DNA of 64,000 nucleotides from Apostichopus japonicus (Eukaryota > Echinodermata > Holothuroidea > Aspidochirotida > Stichopodidae): assembly GCF_037975245.1 (NCBI RefSeq), contig NC_092579.1:11642678-11706677 (forward strand), written 5' to 3'. Positions 11,801-22,641 of this stretch are shown here, piece by piece. The stretch's first letter is position 1; every line of letters starts with the position of its first letter. The position numbers and the translations under genes were made by a program. The notes below the pieces were generated by a model. The model saw nothing but the letters and a program-made list of their open reading frames with translations. It had not been told where the DNA came from and did not search any database.

Positions 11801-14800
11801 CTGCTGCTAAAAATGAATTCATAAGACTAGCTAAGAATATACATAGTTCTAAAGATCACCCACTTCACTCCGAGTTGATCTCTCTGTGCAATAGAACCAG
11901 CAAGTACAATCTACGTAATCCTACTATCTTGCCATCTTTTAGAATTATGCTTTTTAAGAACTCATTTATCTACAGAGCAGCCATTTATATTCAAAATGGG
12001 TTCTTAGAATCTCTGTTATAATCCTTTTAATCTTGAATCTTTTAAAACTTCTATTCCTCTATCTTATTTCTTGTTTTTGTTTCATGCTTTCATTTTTGTA
12101 CATGTTTACGTCTTTTATGTATCACTTTTTTTTTTTTTTTTATGTGTCCTATTTATAAATGTTATCATTTATACTGGAATAAAGAAATTGAAATTGAATT
12201 GAAATTGAGAATGGTAGATTTTGAGGGAAATGAAGCGAGTGGGAATTGACCACGAAGTGGGTCATTGGGGGTAACAGTGCTAAAATGAAACCGAATTTTG
12301 TATGCTAGGCAGATTGGACTGCTTATGTTGCATAGACTGAGACTGGTGCCGAGAAAAATGATGTATAAATGTGATAAAATAGCGCACGTCTTGTGAGAAG
12401 AATGTGAAATTACAACTCAATATGGTCGGTAAAGTTAAACATTCACACATACAAGTTACCTCTGCTGAGTGATTTCAAGCAAGCAGCGGTCAGTCTGTTT
12501 TTCAGTCAAGAATTCAACAGGATTCACATAGTGTTGAAAAGTCTCGCATGGCAACGAGTTTGTTATTTCTCTCCGAGACAAAGAAAATCGCCAAAACCGT
12601 TTATCAAGGATCCGGAAGATACTCAAATCTGTCAGAAGGAAAAGTTAATTAATTAATATGTAGACCGAACCTTGAGTAAGTAGATAAAATATGTTTGTGC
12701 AAATTTTACAAGTTTAAATTAAGCACTTTGAGAATTATTATAAATTCTAAATCATTTTCCAAGTTACTATGTGCGGATGTGCCATGTAAAAACATTGTTA
12801 CTATATATACTGCATAGCTATAGAAGCAAATTAACTCATCATTAATATAATATCATTATTAATACCTTTAATATAAGGTCTGAAAAAAAAGGTTTGCCTT
12901 GTTATTATCATAACCTTTAGTGGGTTTCTTAAAACTTGAGAATAGAATGGATCACAACATCTTACCATTCAGAAAAAAAGACAATTCCTAATAGATTCAA
13001 CTCAGTCCATCATAAGTTGTCAGATACTTGTTAGTTGTTACATATACTACACACTTTAAGCAGATTAGCGATTGGGTTTCCTTTTCGAAGCAGAAACATC
13101 CTATTTTGTCAACAATATATTCTTATCTTAATCCATATCATTTGAAGCTAACCCGAGGTCATCACTAAACATCCCACTCACCCACCCACCCACATCCCAC
13201 AAGACTCAATAATAATATTCGAACTTGAGGTTTAATTCTTACTTATATAATTCTTTCTTAAGCCTTTACGGTAAACAACTTTTTCACACATATAAACCCT
13301 AAATTTTCTTTTCATTCAAGTCGCGGGGTTGGGAGAGAGTTAACTTTATCCACCTTCAACCTTGCTTGTTCATTATATGTAAGTTGTGGGAGATGTGGGT
13401 GTTAAAGTAATAGGCCGATACCATACGGGTAAACCGTGCATATAAGTGTTCATTATAACATGCAGGTGGAGCATGCTACAAGGTGCCATATGAAACATGC
13501 AGGTGAAGCATGCAACAAGGTGCCATATGAAACATGCAGGTGAAGCATGCTACAAGGTGCCATATGAAACATGCAGGTGAAGCATGCATGCTGCAAGGTG
13601 CCATATGAAACATGCAGGTGAAGCATGCTACAAGGTGCCATATGAAACATGCAGGTGAAGCATGCTACAAGGTGCCACATGAAACATGCAGGTGAAGCAT
13701 GCTAAAAGGTGCCATATGAAACAAGCAGGTGAAGCATGCTACAAGGTGCCACATGAAACATGCAGGTGAAGCATGCTACAAGGTGCCACATGAAACATGC
13801 AGGTGAAGCATGCTACAAGGTGCCACATGAAACATGCAGGTGAAGCATGCTACAAGGTGCCACATGAAACATGCAGGTGAAGCATGCTACAAGGTGCCAT
13901 ATGAAACATGCAGGTGAAGCATGCTACAAGGTGTCATGTGAAACATGCAGGGGAAGCATGATAATAGTTAATATAGTATATATAGATGATGACGCATGAT
14001 CAATGGATGTAACATATATACAAAACATGACTTACGACTTTTGGGAACGCTGTAATTTGCATTTGTTAATAGATCATTTCGAACGGTCTGTAGAACGCCA
14101 AGAGTGGCTTCGATGTCATTAACGATCGATTGGGAATTATCCTGTCGAGGCCTGGTCTTCATCTGGTTCAAGCTGTATTCCAATTGACCTGAAAGATATA
14201 TCAACATAACACATTAAAACAAGGTTCACCGAAAGTTCGATACACAAATGCATGTTTCATGTATTGATACGTACACAGATGATACCAAAAGGCTACATAC
14301 GACTGGACAGTGATGGAAGAATTAACATAAAACATAAAACTACACATCTAAATGTATCAAATACAATTTTTGCATTTGTTTACTGATTAGAAAAGCCTTG
14401 ATATAAATATCACAATGATGACGTTGTCGTGATCACGTGATGTCAATTCTAATGTTACTTTATGGGGGAATACCCATGGGTATGATTGTCAGTTTAACAT
14501 TCGTATATGTTGGGTTTCGTCCGAGAGGACTTTTCCATTTAATGGTGACTTTTTTGACAAAGCAGTGAACAAAGGTGGGAAACGGGATTGAGATAGCTGG
14601 GCCCCCATTTGAAAATTACGAAAAGTGCAACAAGAATACTTAATTAATACATTACAGCTAACCATTCAGACCGCTCCATTCGCCACGACATATACCTACC
14701 CCCATCCCAACCCTACCCCTCCCCTTTACTAATGGTTGAAATGTTCCGTTCCTAAGAAAACAGAAAATATAGTAAATTTTCGTCTACATGTTTTTCCACT

Positions 14801-17800
14801 ATTCGCTTAACCGAGGTCATAAAGGATGCGATGCGATGTTCTAATTTATTTAGAAGCAAGAGGATTTTGTCCGAGGTTCAATTTAACATCCTCAGATGTG
14901 TGTAACAAATTGTCAGAATTGTTACAACAATATTTTGGTAGGAAAAATCGAAAGTGAGGCGATGAAAAGATTTCTAGCCAGAGCTTTATATATATGTGTA
15001 ACAGCAAGAGGGTTGAAGTATGTATAATAAACTAATACAGACCACAGGTTCGACGATTGCATTATGATGGGCGGATCGCAAAGGCTTTAGGTGTCTTTTA
15101 GAAACAACTGAAGACATTGTTAATAACTAACATGTCTATACGTTGGTATATGCTACAACCATACATTTTAAGTCACCCACATACAGTGGCGTAGGAAGTT
15201 ACTTTGAGTGGGGGGGCTGAAGACTGATGGCCGGCCGGGGGGAGGGGTCTAAGGGGAGGGGTGTCCCCCTCCCCTTTGGATTTTTTTTTGCATTTCCAGG
15301 TGGCCTCAGATGCAATTTGGTGCAATATAGCACACTTCAACACCCACTCCATTTTGTAAACTTAATTTTGTATTTTCACCTGGCCTTAGATGCAATTTGG
15401 TGCTCCAAATGAGATTTTTTTTCTCATTTGGAAATGAAAAAGGGGTTTTTTGACTTGCGAAGTGGGGGGGGGCGGAATGATACTTCCGCCCCTCCACATT
15501 TTTCACTGGGGGGGCTGGCCCCCCCCCCCAGCCCCCCGGTTCCTACGCCCTTGCCCACATAACTGGTTATTGTAACAAGTGCCAAACTTACGCTAATTCG
15601 CTCATTTTGTTGCAGTTAGCGATACGTCTTCCATGACTTCTATTGCCACGTGGTTACAACGCGGTTGGTGTTGCGGTGTATTTATCACTACATGTGTTGA
15701 GGAGACTAAGTTCTATAGACCAGATCCGTAGCGAGTAACAACAAACCAGCCTATACATCAGTTCAACACAATAATCTCAAACACAAATGGATGAAATACC
15801 AGAGACACATCTTTGACATGCCATGGATTAAGATGAGATGAATGCCATATTCAGGCCATCTTTTTCACAGCCAGTCCGTTAGCTATTGTAAGGCTGTATC
15901 CTATTGAAAGTGCATTTCCATGAACAAAAGAGCACAATTCCTATGCAAATATCCTTCAAAAAGAAGAACATCGTTTCCAGTGGCGTAGCCAGATGGAAGG
16001 GGGGGGGGTGACCAGATTTCTCTCGGCGCAGAAATGTTCGGGACGAATCGGGGACGGCCAAGAAGAAGAAAAAATGCGCACACGTTTAAGTCATTGGCAA
16101 GATTTAAAGTTGTACTACACAAATGCCGTTAAAGTGATGAACATGATAGCACTATTTTGCATTTAAGCCAGAATACTGAGGGGAAAAAAATTTCATAAGG
16201 AGGGGCATCGTTCCCATAGACCCCTCCCTAGAACGTACAAAAGCCAAATATCATGCCCCCCTAAAGATAAAGTCGAAATCGCGACAGAGAGTAGAGCAGG
16301 GGGAACCACATTTACTTCTGGAGGACTTTGAAAATATGGGGGGGGGGGTTATTTAATCCCAGCCTCCACACTCGCAGACAGAATATTACAACAAATTCTT
16401 ACGTACATTAAATTTAAGATTCCCCGATACTTACCAAATTTCTTCCCTTAGTCCCCGCTCCCCCGGTGGTTGCGCCCCTGGGGTATAGCTTATATCGTTA
16501 ATGTAAAAGTCATCAATACAAGCCTTAATTAAACCTTTAATTCTATAACTCTTAAATGGGGACCAAAAATTGGCTTTGCCCCTCACCACATTCCTGTGGA
16601 CATTTCACAGCGAGGGTGTGGATAATTGAGTGATCAGACGACTAAGATGTAACTTCGATTGATAGCCCGTAATATCTGCCATGGCTGTTATGTAGCTGTT
16701 ATAAACCGCAAAGTGGGTCACTATAATTTCACCCAGTTGAGGTTTTTTTAAATATTTTTTTGATATAAACTGTTCTTTTACGTCATGCTTCAAAGCACTT
16801 GTACTGACAGTATGAGCAGTTTGAATATCCTCTATCTATGTGACCAAGGTTATATGAACTGTTCATACTATCAGTACAAGTGCTTTGAAGCATGACATGA
16901 GAGGACAGTATAGAGCGCTATCAACACTGGAAAATTGTCCCAATTCATTCCAACAATTATACTTAGCGTATTCCACCAAAACAGGTTTACTGAAATAAAC
17001 TACAAACTATGATATATACCATGATAATGCAATATGTATAGGGACAGCTTGGAAATGTGTTCTGGTTAGTATTTGGCCGCGTTTCCTTCTAGTGAAAATT
17101 CTAAAAGTAACTTTTTTCCCCGTAAAAACGATAGAAAGTATTATCGTCATAATTGTCACTTAAAAGATGCATTCAGTTGGTAATGCATTATACTTATTTC
17201 CTATGGGCGGGTTCTTAAATGCTATTGAGGATATTCCATCGGATCGTCGGTTAAAAAAGGATTGTGGAATAAGGCTGAATGTTCCTGTTTCTATTGAAAA
17301 GTATTATTACCATTCTCGGGGTCTTTATCATCTGATTCAACAAACTCTGGAATCTGCGTGTTCCTTTTTTTTGGGGGGGGGGGGTGGTCAGAGGACTACA
17401 GTCCGAGGTCCGAGGGAAATATGGGCCGCTAAATGGATAATCATGTAGTCTCATACACCCATGGATGTACCATTAGTTACTGTCCCCGGGCCCGAACTGA
17501 CTCTCAGCGACCCCGATGGTGGGAAATCGTACATTGTTAACACATGCAGCTGTTTTTTTTCTTTTATAAACACACTTCAAATTCTAACTGGGGAATTATA
17601 AACAATCTCTTAGATGATAGATGATTACTTGAAACCAGTTTTTTTTCACAAGGTTGTTTTAATTTCTTTCTTATTTGAAAAATATGTAAAGAAATGTGGA
17701 GAAGAAAACTATTGTTCAATGAAATGATTTATTACGAATGGGCAACAAATATGAGTCCCATCCGAATATTCAGCATTTCATTTTCAGTTGTTGCAACACC

Positions 17801-18418
17801 TATTTTTTCAGATATCGGAGTATGTCAAAGGTTTCGAAATTTTATCACTATTTGTAATGAAAAGAAGTTGGTTATGGACTTGAGTCAAATACCTTAACTA
17901 TAGGATATAATCATCGACAAATTTACAACTCCAACTGACAAGCCTGCATAAAAGAAGCTTTGTTATTGTCACCAATTTTTTGACCAAAACTAACCACTAA
18001 GGGATTACTTTAAATAAGATTACAATTAACTATGCTATACTTTAACATCGAAATGACTAAATTAAATTTGATTATGGTTGCGAGAGGCACATATCAGTAC
18101 CGTTAATATGGAAAGTTACTGTAAATTATACATGAAATGGATATTATCAAATAACTTACCTGTCCCTATCGCCAAAGCGAGCAAGGAATTTTCATCAGAC
18201 GCGCGCAACATGCAAACAGCTGTTTTCTGCAGAGCAGTTGTTGCCATGGATACGACCAAGGAACCATCGAAATGGTCATCAGAGCCCCAGTCCCATTCTC
18301 CAACACTCGGCTTATCTATTGGCCTCGGATGAATTGGTGTAGAACGGTGAGACTCGGCCCACGATAAAAATAAAAATGTGGTAAAATAGAGCAGTGAAAA
18401 TCCACCGTAGAAGTGCAT
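5752..18418 (-). CDS. C16orf89-like: C16orf89 (UPF0764) family secreted protein, complete 7-exon gene
   Basis: Seven minus-strand exons (18160-18418, 14036-14188, 12460-12628, 8248-8362, 6934-7069, 6041-6163, 5752-5831) all have AG/GT borders and compatible phases. They sum to 1035 bp, which is 344 codons plus TAA. Residues 1 to about 22 form a signal peptide (MHFYGGFSLLYFTTFLFLSW), so the product should enter the secretory pathway. Family landmarks appear in order: the LALAIGTGQLE block, TDRCLLEI, the Cys-rich GYSGTHQLLFLLSYW block, the SQFC block, LFGGLAGFDEF with IIQWQHIDGC, and a terminal HKTSVASALLG. From memory these match the order in human C16orf89, for example GCSGYSLSHQLLFFLW and FPDGCSDHNTATAVAALGG. 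The segment before the last block looks shorter than in human. The molecular function of the family is unknown to me. A second copy lies directly downstream on the same strand. Confidence 0.9.
6041..6163 (-). CDS. C16orf89-like: C16orf89-like gene, exon 6
   Basis: The acceptor is TATTTTCAG|TT and the donor is TCAGAAG|GTAAGC; the exon is 123 bp. It encodes LFGGLAGFDEFLQEDIL and then RKIIQWQHIDGCYYVSDD, which corresponds to the human CGVGGFSDF...AILSWQ..EGCFGE segment. Exit phase 1 fits the terminal exon. Confidence 0.9.
6295..6420. repeat. 24-25 bp tandem repeat, about 5 copies
   Basis: Units resemble GACAGGCGTGTCTAATTAGC followed by AGAC. The last three are 24 bp and the first two are about 25 bp. 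The array lies in intron 5 of the complete C16orf89-like gene, about 130 bp upstream of exon 6. Confidence 0.8.
6934..7069 (-). CDS. C16orf89-like: C16orf89-like gene, exon 5
   Basis: The acceptor is TTTTACAG|ATG and the donor is GAGTACG|GTAAGT; the exon is 136 bp, from phase 0 to phase 1. It encodes MNCGHYLYPSFDEILSNC, then SREMYSQFCAIQNEDY and KLQDIYLEY. The spacing of the two Cys-containing segments matches the human segment that contains HYVDIFCANMM. The frame is open only across the exon. Confidence 0.87.
8248..8362 (-). CDS. C16orf89-like: C16orf89-like gene, exon 4 (Cys-rich core)
   Basis: The acceptor is TTTTGCATAG|A and the donor is TGGAGG|GTAAGT; the exon is 115 bp and leaves in phase 0. 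It encodes FGVCSITDQCARDML followed by DCTAGYSGTHQLLFLLSYW. This is the most recognisable block of the C16orf89 family (human: GCSGYSLSHQLLFFLW, from memory). It carries three cysteines that are candidates for disulfides. Confidence 0.92.
9086..12021 (+). pseudogene. LINE endonuclease-reverse transcriptase, one frameshift
   Basis: The first reading frame (ATG 9086 to TAG 11005) has a basic N-terminal patch (NIVRRRRGARAG). It then has an endonuclease with ALQETKL, IIIVGDLNRDR and ATSDHFSVL as catalytic landmarks, and the first RT blocks (IASGFDQIPWWVYKY, DFRPIDMSSIGF, FAYKKGVSCTDA). The frame is lost in a duplicated 33-bp tract (10916-10981). RT continues in another frame to TAA at 12021, with motif A VLFLDFSSAFNTV, then VGVPQGGPLSALLF, catalytic YADDTA and YLGVDID. 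About 980 residues are expected in total. Apart from the shift, the frames are long and open and the catalytic residues are present, so the insertion looks fairly young. It cannot make the full protein without frameshifting. Confidence 0.88.
10916..10981 (+). repeat. 33-bp perfect duplication at the LINE frameshift
   Basis: Two consecutive 33-bp copies beginning TCTGGTTTAAATCAG, each itself made of smaller AATCAGTCAC repeats, lie just upstream of RT motif A. The duplication is a multiple of three, so the frameshift itself must come from an additional indel in the same repetitive tract. Confidence 0.85.
12460..12628 (-). CDS. C16orf89-like: C16orf89-like gene, exon 3
   Basis: The acceptor is CTTCTGACAG|AT and the donor is CAGAG|GTAACT; the exon is 169 bp. 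It joins exon 2 by a split His codon and exon 4 by a split Arg codon. It encodes a block with FWRFSLSRREITNSLPC and, near its end, TEKQTDRCLLEIT, matching the family motif SDRCLVQL. The open frame is shorter than 60 codons, so a simple ORF scan misses it. Confidence 0.87.
13459..13965. repeat. 37-bp minisatellite, about 13 copies
   Basis: The unit is GGTGCCATATGAAACATGCA followed by GGTGAAGCATGCTACAA. It is repeated about 13 times with few differences (CATATG versus CACATG, and one copy with a 4-bp GCAT insertion). It lies in intron 2 of the C16orf89-like gene, about 70 nt downstream of exon 2. Nearly every unit places TGCATG on the transcribed minus strand. Confidence 0.95.
14036..14188 (-). 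CDS. C16orf89-like: C16orf89-like gene, exon 2
   Basis: The acceptor is TTTCAG|GT and the donor is AAAAGTC|GTAAGT. The exon is 153 bp, enters with two bases and leaves with one. It encodes a helical, partly coiled-coil-like stretch beginning QLEYSLNQMK and ending NANYSVPKS. The paralogous exon at 542-688 has the same phases and nearly the same length (147 bp). An array of TGCATG-bearing repeats begins about 70 nt downstream of this donor. Confidence 0.88.
15184..15553. mobile_element. MITE with TIRs and 8-bp target duplication (hAT-like)
   Basis: The left end is CAGTGGCGTAGGAAG and the right end, read on the minus strand, is CAAGGGCGTAGGAA. It is flanked on both sides by the perfect 8-bp repeat CCCACATA (15176-15183 and 15554-15561). 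An 8-bp duplication with CAG-type short TIRs fits the hAT superfamily. It is 370 bp long, rich in G/C runs, and encodes no transposase. It sits in intron 1 of the C16orf89-like gene. Confidence 0.88.
15978..16480. mobile_element. MITE-like element with CAGTGGCGTAGCC ends
   Basis: The left end is CAGTGGCGTAGCCAG and the right end, read on the minus strand, is CAGGGGCGCAACCACC. G/C homopolymer runs lie near both ends. There is no clear target duplication, so this is either a degenerate relative of the 15184-15553 element or two adjacent fragments. Confidence 0.55.
16781..16897. repeat. Long hairpin element, copy 1
   Basis: Two arms of about 40 nt (16781-16820 and 16857-16897) are near-perfect reverse complements containing CTTCAAAGCACTTGTACTGA, separated by a 36-nt loop. 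Related hairpins occur at 25367-25480 and 28322-28440. After the right arm, copies 1 and 3 share a further segment beginning AGGACAGTATAGAG. This looks like a MITE or foldback family. Confidence 0.85.
18160..18418 (-). CDS. C16orf89-like: C16orf89-like gene, exon 1 (signal peptide)
   Basis: The exon starts at ATG 18418 and ends with a consensus donor (G|GTAAGT) at 18160/18159. It encodes residues 1-86 plus one base of the next codon. A hydrophobic signal peptide is followed by a His/Pro/Asp-rich linker and the first family helix, ending ASDENSLLALAIGTG. The end of this exon aligns with the end of exon 1 of the neighbouring copy (NASDINSMVGLSVTAG), which supports the donor choice. Confidence 0.88.
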
Positions 18419-20464
18419 GTTGCCTATACCGTACTATTATGTGTATCCTAACGTTATCATAACCTATACATGGAAAGTATCTCTGTAATCTCCCGAGCTC
18501 TTTAATGACTTAATTCTGAAAACGATCTGTAAACTATCCAAGTTTGTGTCTCATTCTGAGTTGGTATATATTACAATAAAATACACAAGGTCAAGTTGGG
18601 AATGGTTTTAGAACAAATAGACAACATGCTTCAATTAATTGAGATGTACATATAATATGGTAATTTTGACGTCAATCTGATTAAATTGACATTTTATCAC
18701 AAACGATAATTCGCATAAATATTTGAACAGGAAGTATTTGGCTAGCGTATCGATTTCATGTTTAATCACTTAATTAAGTTTTGCAATCGTTGAGTAATTA
18801 TAGCTATGATATTAAAAGAAAAAACAACAACACGCTACATCAGTGGCAATTATATAGAGTGTATGCAAAGATACAAGAAAAAACGAGAACAATTCGGTGC
18901 TTGAAAAAATGGTGTCCTGAGTAAGAGCTGATCGGAGAAAATGGCGCATGTTTTAAGACACGGCCATACGTCACACATCGGTCAGTTTTATCAAACAAAG
19001 CTGACGATTCAATGACATAACTAGCAAGAACAAGGAACGTGAAACAGATTCGCTACTACTGTTCAATCGCCAAAGAAACTGGGCTAGTCGTTTTACTATT
19101 CCGTGTTTGTCGGTATAGGCGCCATAGTTCCAATGCAAGTTTAATACAGCAGAGTGCTAACCGAATTATCGTGATGTCAAGGTATTTGACCTTTAGTCTT
19201 TTACCAACACCGTCATCGACATCGTCGTCTTCGTCGTCATCATCAGCATGATTCATTTAAAAAATACACATACGGGTATTTAAAGTAAGTGAAGACTCGC
19301 GCACAAACTGCAAAGAAATGTCTTATTCCGGTATTCTGACCTAATTTCGAATGAGGTGTAACAGAAGTGTTAGACACCACCATCGATCCCAGAAAATACA
19401 CACACAGCTTGCTATCGTCGGTAATTATTCACTAGTGTACAGTCAATACATGCAGCTACGGTCAATACCCACAACACAGTGTACATAGCAGCGATGGACA
19501 TCTCAAGTCTAGATAAAAGATAACAAGGTATCACGTTTCATTACTGTCTGCATTTTGTAGCGACAAGAAAAAACTGCATTTGCAAGTAACGGAAAGTTAA
19601 CTTTTTCAGAGGGCAGCAGTTTTGGCGAGTCTTCAATGCCTCTAGATGACAAAAATATGTAAACTTTTATTGCATCCAATAATTATTCGCTAAACGCATT
19701 GGTTTTGAATAGTTACAGTTACAAGATGCACTGGAGTGCACAGATGAAGGTTGGGGTGGGTTGGGGAGGGGGTGGGGGAGGCTCTCCCACCTCCATCGTC
19801 AGTCGGGAATAAAATATTGCAGTCGATTTTCTTCACATTCAGTCGGAGAAGAATCAGACCACTCCGTGCGTTAAGACTTAGCCTAATTATATAGACCTAA
19901 TTAGTATAGTTAATATACCGTAACTAATATGCCTCAGTATGCAGCATTCGACGTCTAAACTTTTTCTTGAAGAGGACAAACATCAGATACTCTTAGATGG
20001 AAGTCGGCCCCAACGTCCCAATAGGTGAACCCCGCTTCCTTCATCAAAGAAGAAGTCTATGGGGGAGAGGTGACCCATCCCCTTTGGGAAATTTATGTTT
20101 GAGTAAGATGGCTTAGATACAAAATGGTGCTGTAATTATCATCAATTATTCAATTTGACCACATTTGTGTACTACAGCTTTATCATTATTATTATTATTG
20201 GCGTGTGTTATTAAATGAAAGCCATTTGGAAGAAACTCTAACAAAGTGGCTACAGCCCTGGACCTACGTGCTATTGCCGAGATTTCTATAGTTTATAGCG
20301 TGTTTCATCACCCCCAACTTTTCAAGTATTGTGTGTTCAACGAATAATTTTGTTTTAATTATATAGCTATTAATTCTAGTGTCTACAACCTCAGCATACG
20401 TCACTCGTTCCTGGAATATAACAAGAATACACGATGAAGAAAATTTATATATATATATAGTCTA

Positions 20465-20496
<32 letters not shown>

Positions 20497-21491
20497 GATA
20501 TAGAAATATATATAGATATAGATATAGTTGTACATGTAATACTAGTTTACTATGACGAAGAAGTCAACTTGTTGTACAATTTATCCGTCAATGTTGTTGC
20601 ATGTATCACATTTACACAATAATGTGAACATGATTTTGCTTTATGTAACAATATTTCGTATATCCATTGCATTGCTAGTTCGATGAAAAAGCTGCAATTT
20701 ATACCGATATACTGGCAGATCGGCAGATTCCCCCCCCCCCCCCCGTCTATTCATGTAAGCATATAGCGTGTAAGGTGTCACACGCACGGTTCATTGACTA
20801 TCAACAGGAAATGAAGTTTATCATACGTAGAGAGCAATGCGCGTGATTGCTATGGATAGCATACTGTTTAGGAATCAAACCTATAGAATGAATGTTCACC
20901 ATGAAAGGTAATTAGGGCGATATTGAAGAACTTAGCATGCATAGACTCCGGAAGTTTTATCTGCCTAATTCGCAAATGTCATTGGAAGGTCTTAGCTTTA
21001 CCGCGTAAGATTAGTCATAGGGGTTCTGCTTGTATAATGCGCAAGGTTGACTTGTAATATACATTTTTGAGTAGTCAAATGAGAACTTTATTTCAGAAAT
21101 ACATAAAAATAAATGTGTTCCTTATACGTCATCTGCCGTACAAGCATTTGTTTCGTTATAGATATACATCCATTTTTGTTTTTATTTAAAGCCAACTTAC
21201 GTTACCCCTGTCGACATAATGGTACTAACCTACAAAGCTTCAGACATGGACTATTGTATAGGGGGTTAACAATTTCTGTATCAAACACAACATACTTTAA
21301 CATTTAAAGACATGTTAACTACCTGATATTATCAATATTTACTAGTTTATTATCGTACGAAGTACAAATTGAACATTTTTGAGAATGCCAAGAAACGCTC
21401 TAAATCTCATGCACGAATCTGAGTGGATGAAGGTCCTAAGACACGTGATTACCTAAGGCCGCATGATGCCTATAAATTAATCCGGCCCTAC
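18419..21491. other. Region upstream of the C16orf89-like gene
   Basis: About 3 kb between the ATG of the complete C16orf89-like gene and the palindromic element. The gene's promoter is presumably here, but no motif is clear enough to call. It contains a GTC/ATC-type triplet tract (19211-19247), a TA-rich microsatellite (20441-20527) and a poly-C tract near 20731. No genes are seen. Confidence 0.5.
20441..20527. repeat. TA/TAGATA microsatellite
   Basis: Runs of TA interspersed with GATATA units. Confidence 0.9.
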
Positions 21492-22640
21492 TAGTCGGGT
21501 CAATATATGGGGAAAATGGCCTCAACCTCAAAAAAATTGCAACAAAAAGTTTTTTTGCTTTAAGTCGCTCTATAGGTTACTGACATCTCCAGAAAAAAAG
21601 TCTCCCAAAATCGGACCCCGGGAAAGGGGTTAATTTGCATAATTCCAAAATGGCGGACCCCAAAGGCTTCAATGTACCGAAAACCTCCTTATACTTCAAT
21701 TTTGGCATATGAAATGTATTACCAACCTATAGGAACATGATGCCAGAATACCAAATAAGCACATTTTCAATGTTATATGACGTCACCATAGGGTAGGGAT
21801 GACGTTTGTGACCCAAAATTAACATATATCAGCCGATTAGGTTGAAATTAACACATAATTTTCAAACGAAACCAGGCAGATGTAATACATAGAAGGGAAC
21901 CTACTCGAATTGACATGTTCATGAAGTAGAAACGACATCGAATTACGTCAGCAACCAATTGATGCTCATTTTCAAGTAGCTATACCAAGGGCGCAACCAC
22001 GTATAAAAGGTACGGGGGTCCCAGTCAGATTGTGTTGGAGGCGCTCAATCCCCCGACAAGTTTTCGTTTCTCTGCCAGAAGTTGAGGTTCCACATGAGGT
22101 TTGGGCGTGAGCCTCCAAGTGGTTGTGCCCTTGGGCTATACACGTAACATTTCAGATGACATTAGGATGTTGTGGAGGAATGATATAAACATTAGGACCA
22201 GCATTCTGAGGATATGACAATTAACCTAGTGCAACAGGGTCACATATACCTATGTATTCTACACGTCAACGTCATCATCGGATTCAATGTCTGGTCCCAG
22301 TGTCTGGTTAAAGGGGTTCTCACAGAAATCCACTTGGCATGGTCCACATGCTGCTGTGCAGGGTAATCCATACCCTCGTCAAGTACATCGCCTCGTTGTA
22401 CACACCGTTTGACAGTTACAATGTACAACCTTGAGTAAGCAGTCAGGGGCAGGCGACTTGTCACACATTACAGGCTTGAATAGATTGTTCTCAAGCTTCC
22501 AGCCCCAGTCCGTTGCATGGAGGTCTTTCTCCTGGCCGCACCAAGCTCTGATTTGATAGTAACACCTCATTGAGTGGAATTTCGTCGCTGACACAGTCGG
22601 GGGTAGCCGTTCTGGAGTAACAAAACCTGTCACCAGAAGC
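21492..22640. repeat. Left arm of the palindrome
   Basis: Near-exact reverse complement of 23610-24747, with scattered substitutions and small indels near the outer end. On the minus strand it repeats the 3' half of the broken gene (TKFHSMRCYYQIRAW, CNCQTVC) and a nested small MITE (21986-22133). Confidence 0.9.
21986..22133. mobile_element. Nested 148-bp MITE in the left arm
   Basis: The left end is CAAGGGCGCAACCAC and the right end, read on the minus strand, is CAAGGGCACAACCAC. It is flanked by AGCTATAC (21978-21985) and GGCTATAC (22134-22141), an 8-bp target duplication with one mismatch. Ends and duplication length point to the same hAT-like group as the 15184-15553 element. Confidence 0.8.
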
Positions 22641-22641
22641 T

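Larger units (their letters stand above)
8830..12210 (+). mobile_element. Non-LTR retrotransposon (LINE, CR1/L2-like), antisense inside intron 3 of the C16orf89-like gene
   Basis: This is a plus-strand element with an apurinic-type endonuclease followed by a reverse transcriptase. It ends in a short T-rich 3' UTR and a microsatellite-like tail of GAAATTGAAATTGAATTG type (about 12184-12210). Such a tail, instead of a long poly-A, is common in CR1/L2-type LINEs. The 5' border is uncertain and no target duplication was found. It sits between exons 3 and 4 of the host gene, opposite to its transcription. Confidence 0.85.

Noticed and set aside
13453-13680. Minus-strand frame rich in His, Met and Cys (MWHLVACFTCMFHMAP...)
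   Set aside because: It is the translation of the 37-bp minisatellite, and the period shifts frame with copy changes.
13459-13965. CRISPR-like regular array
   Set aside because: Units are contiguous with no unique spacers, and the setting is an animal intron; it is a minisatellite.
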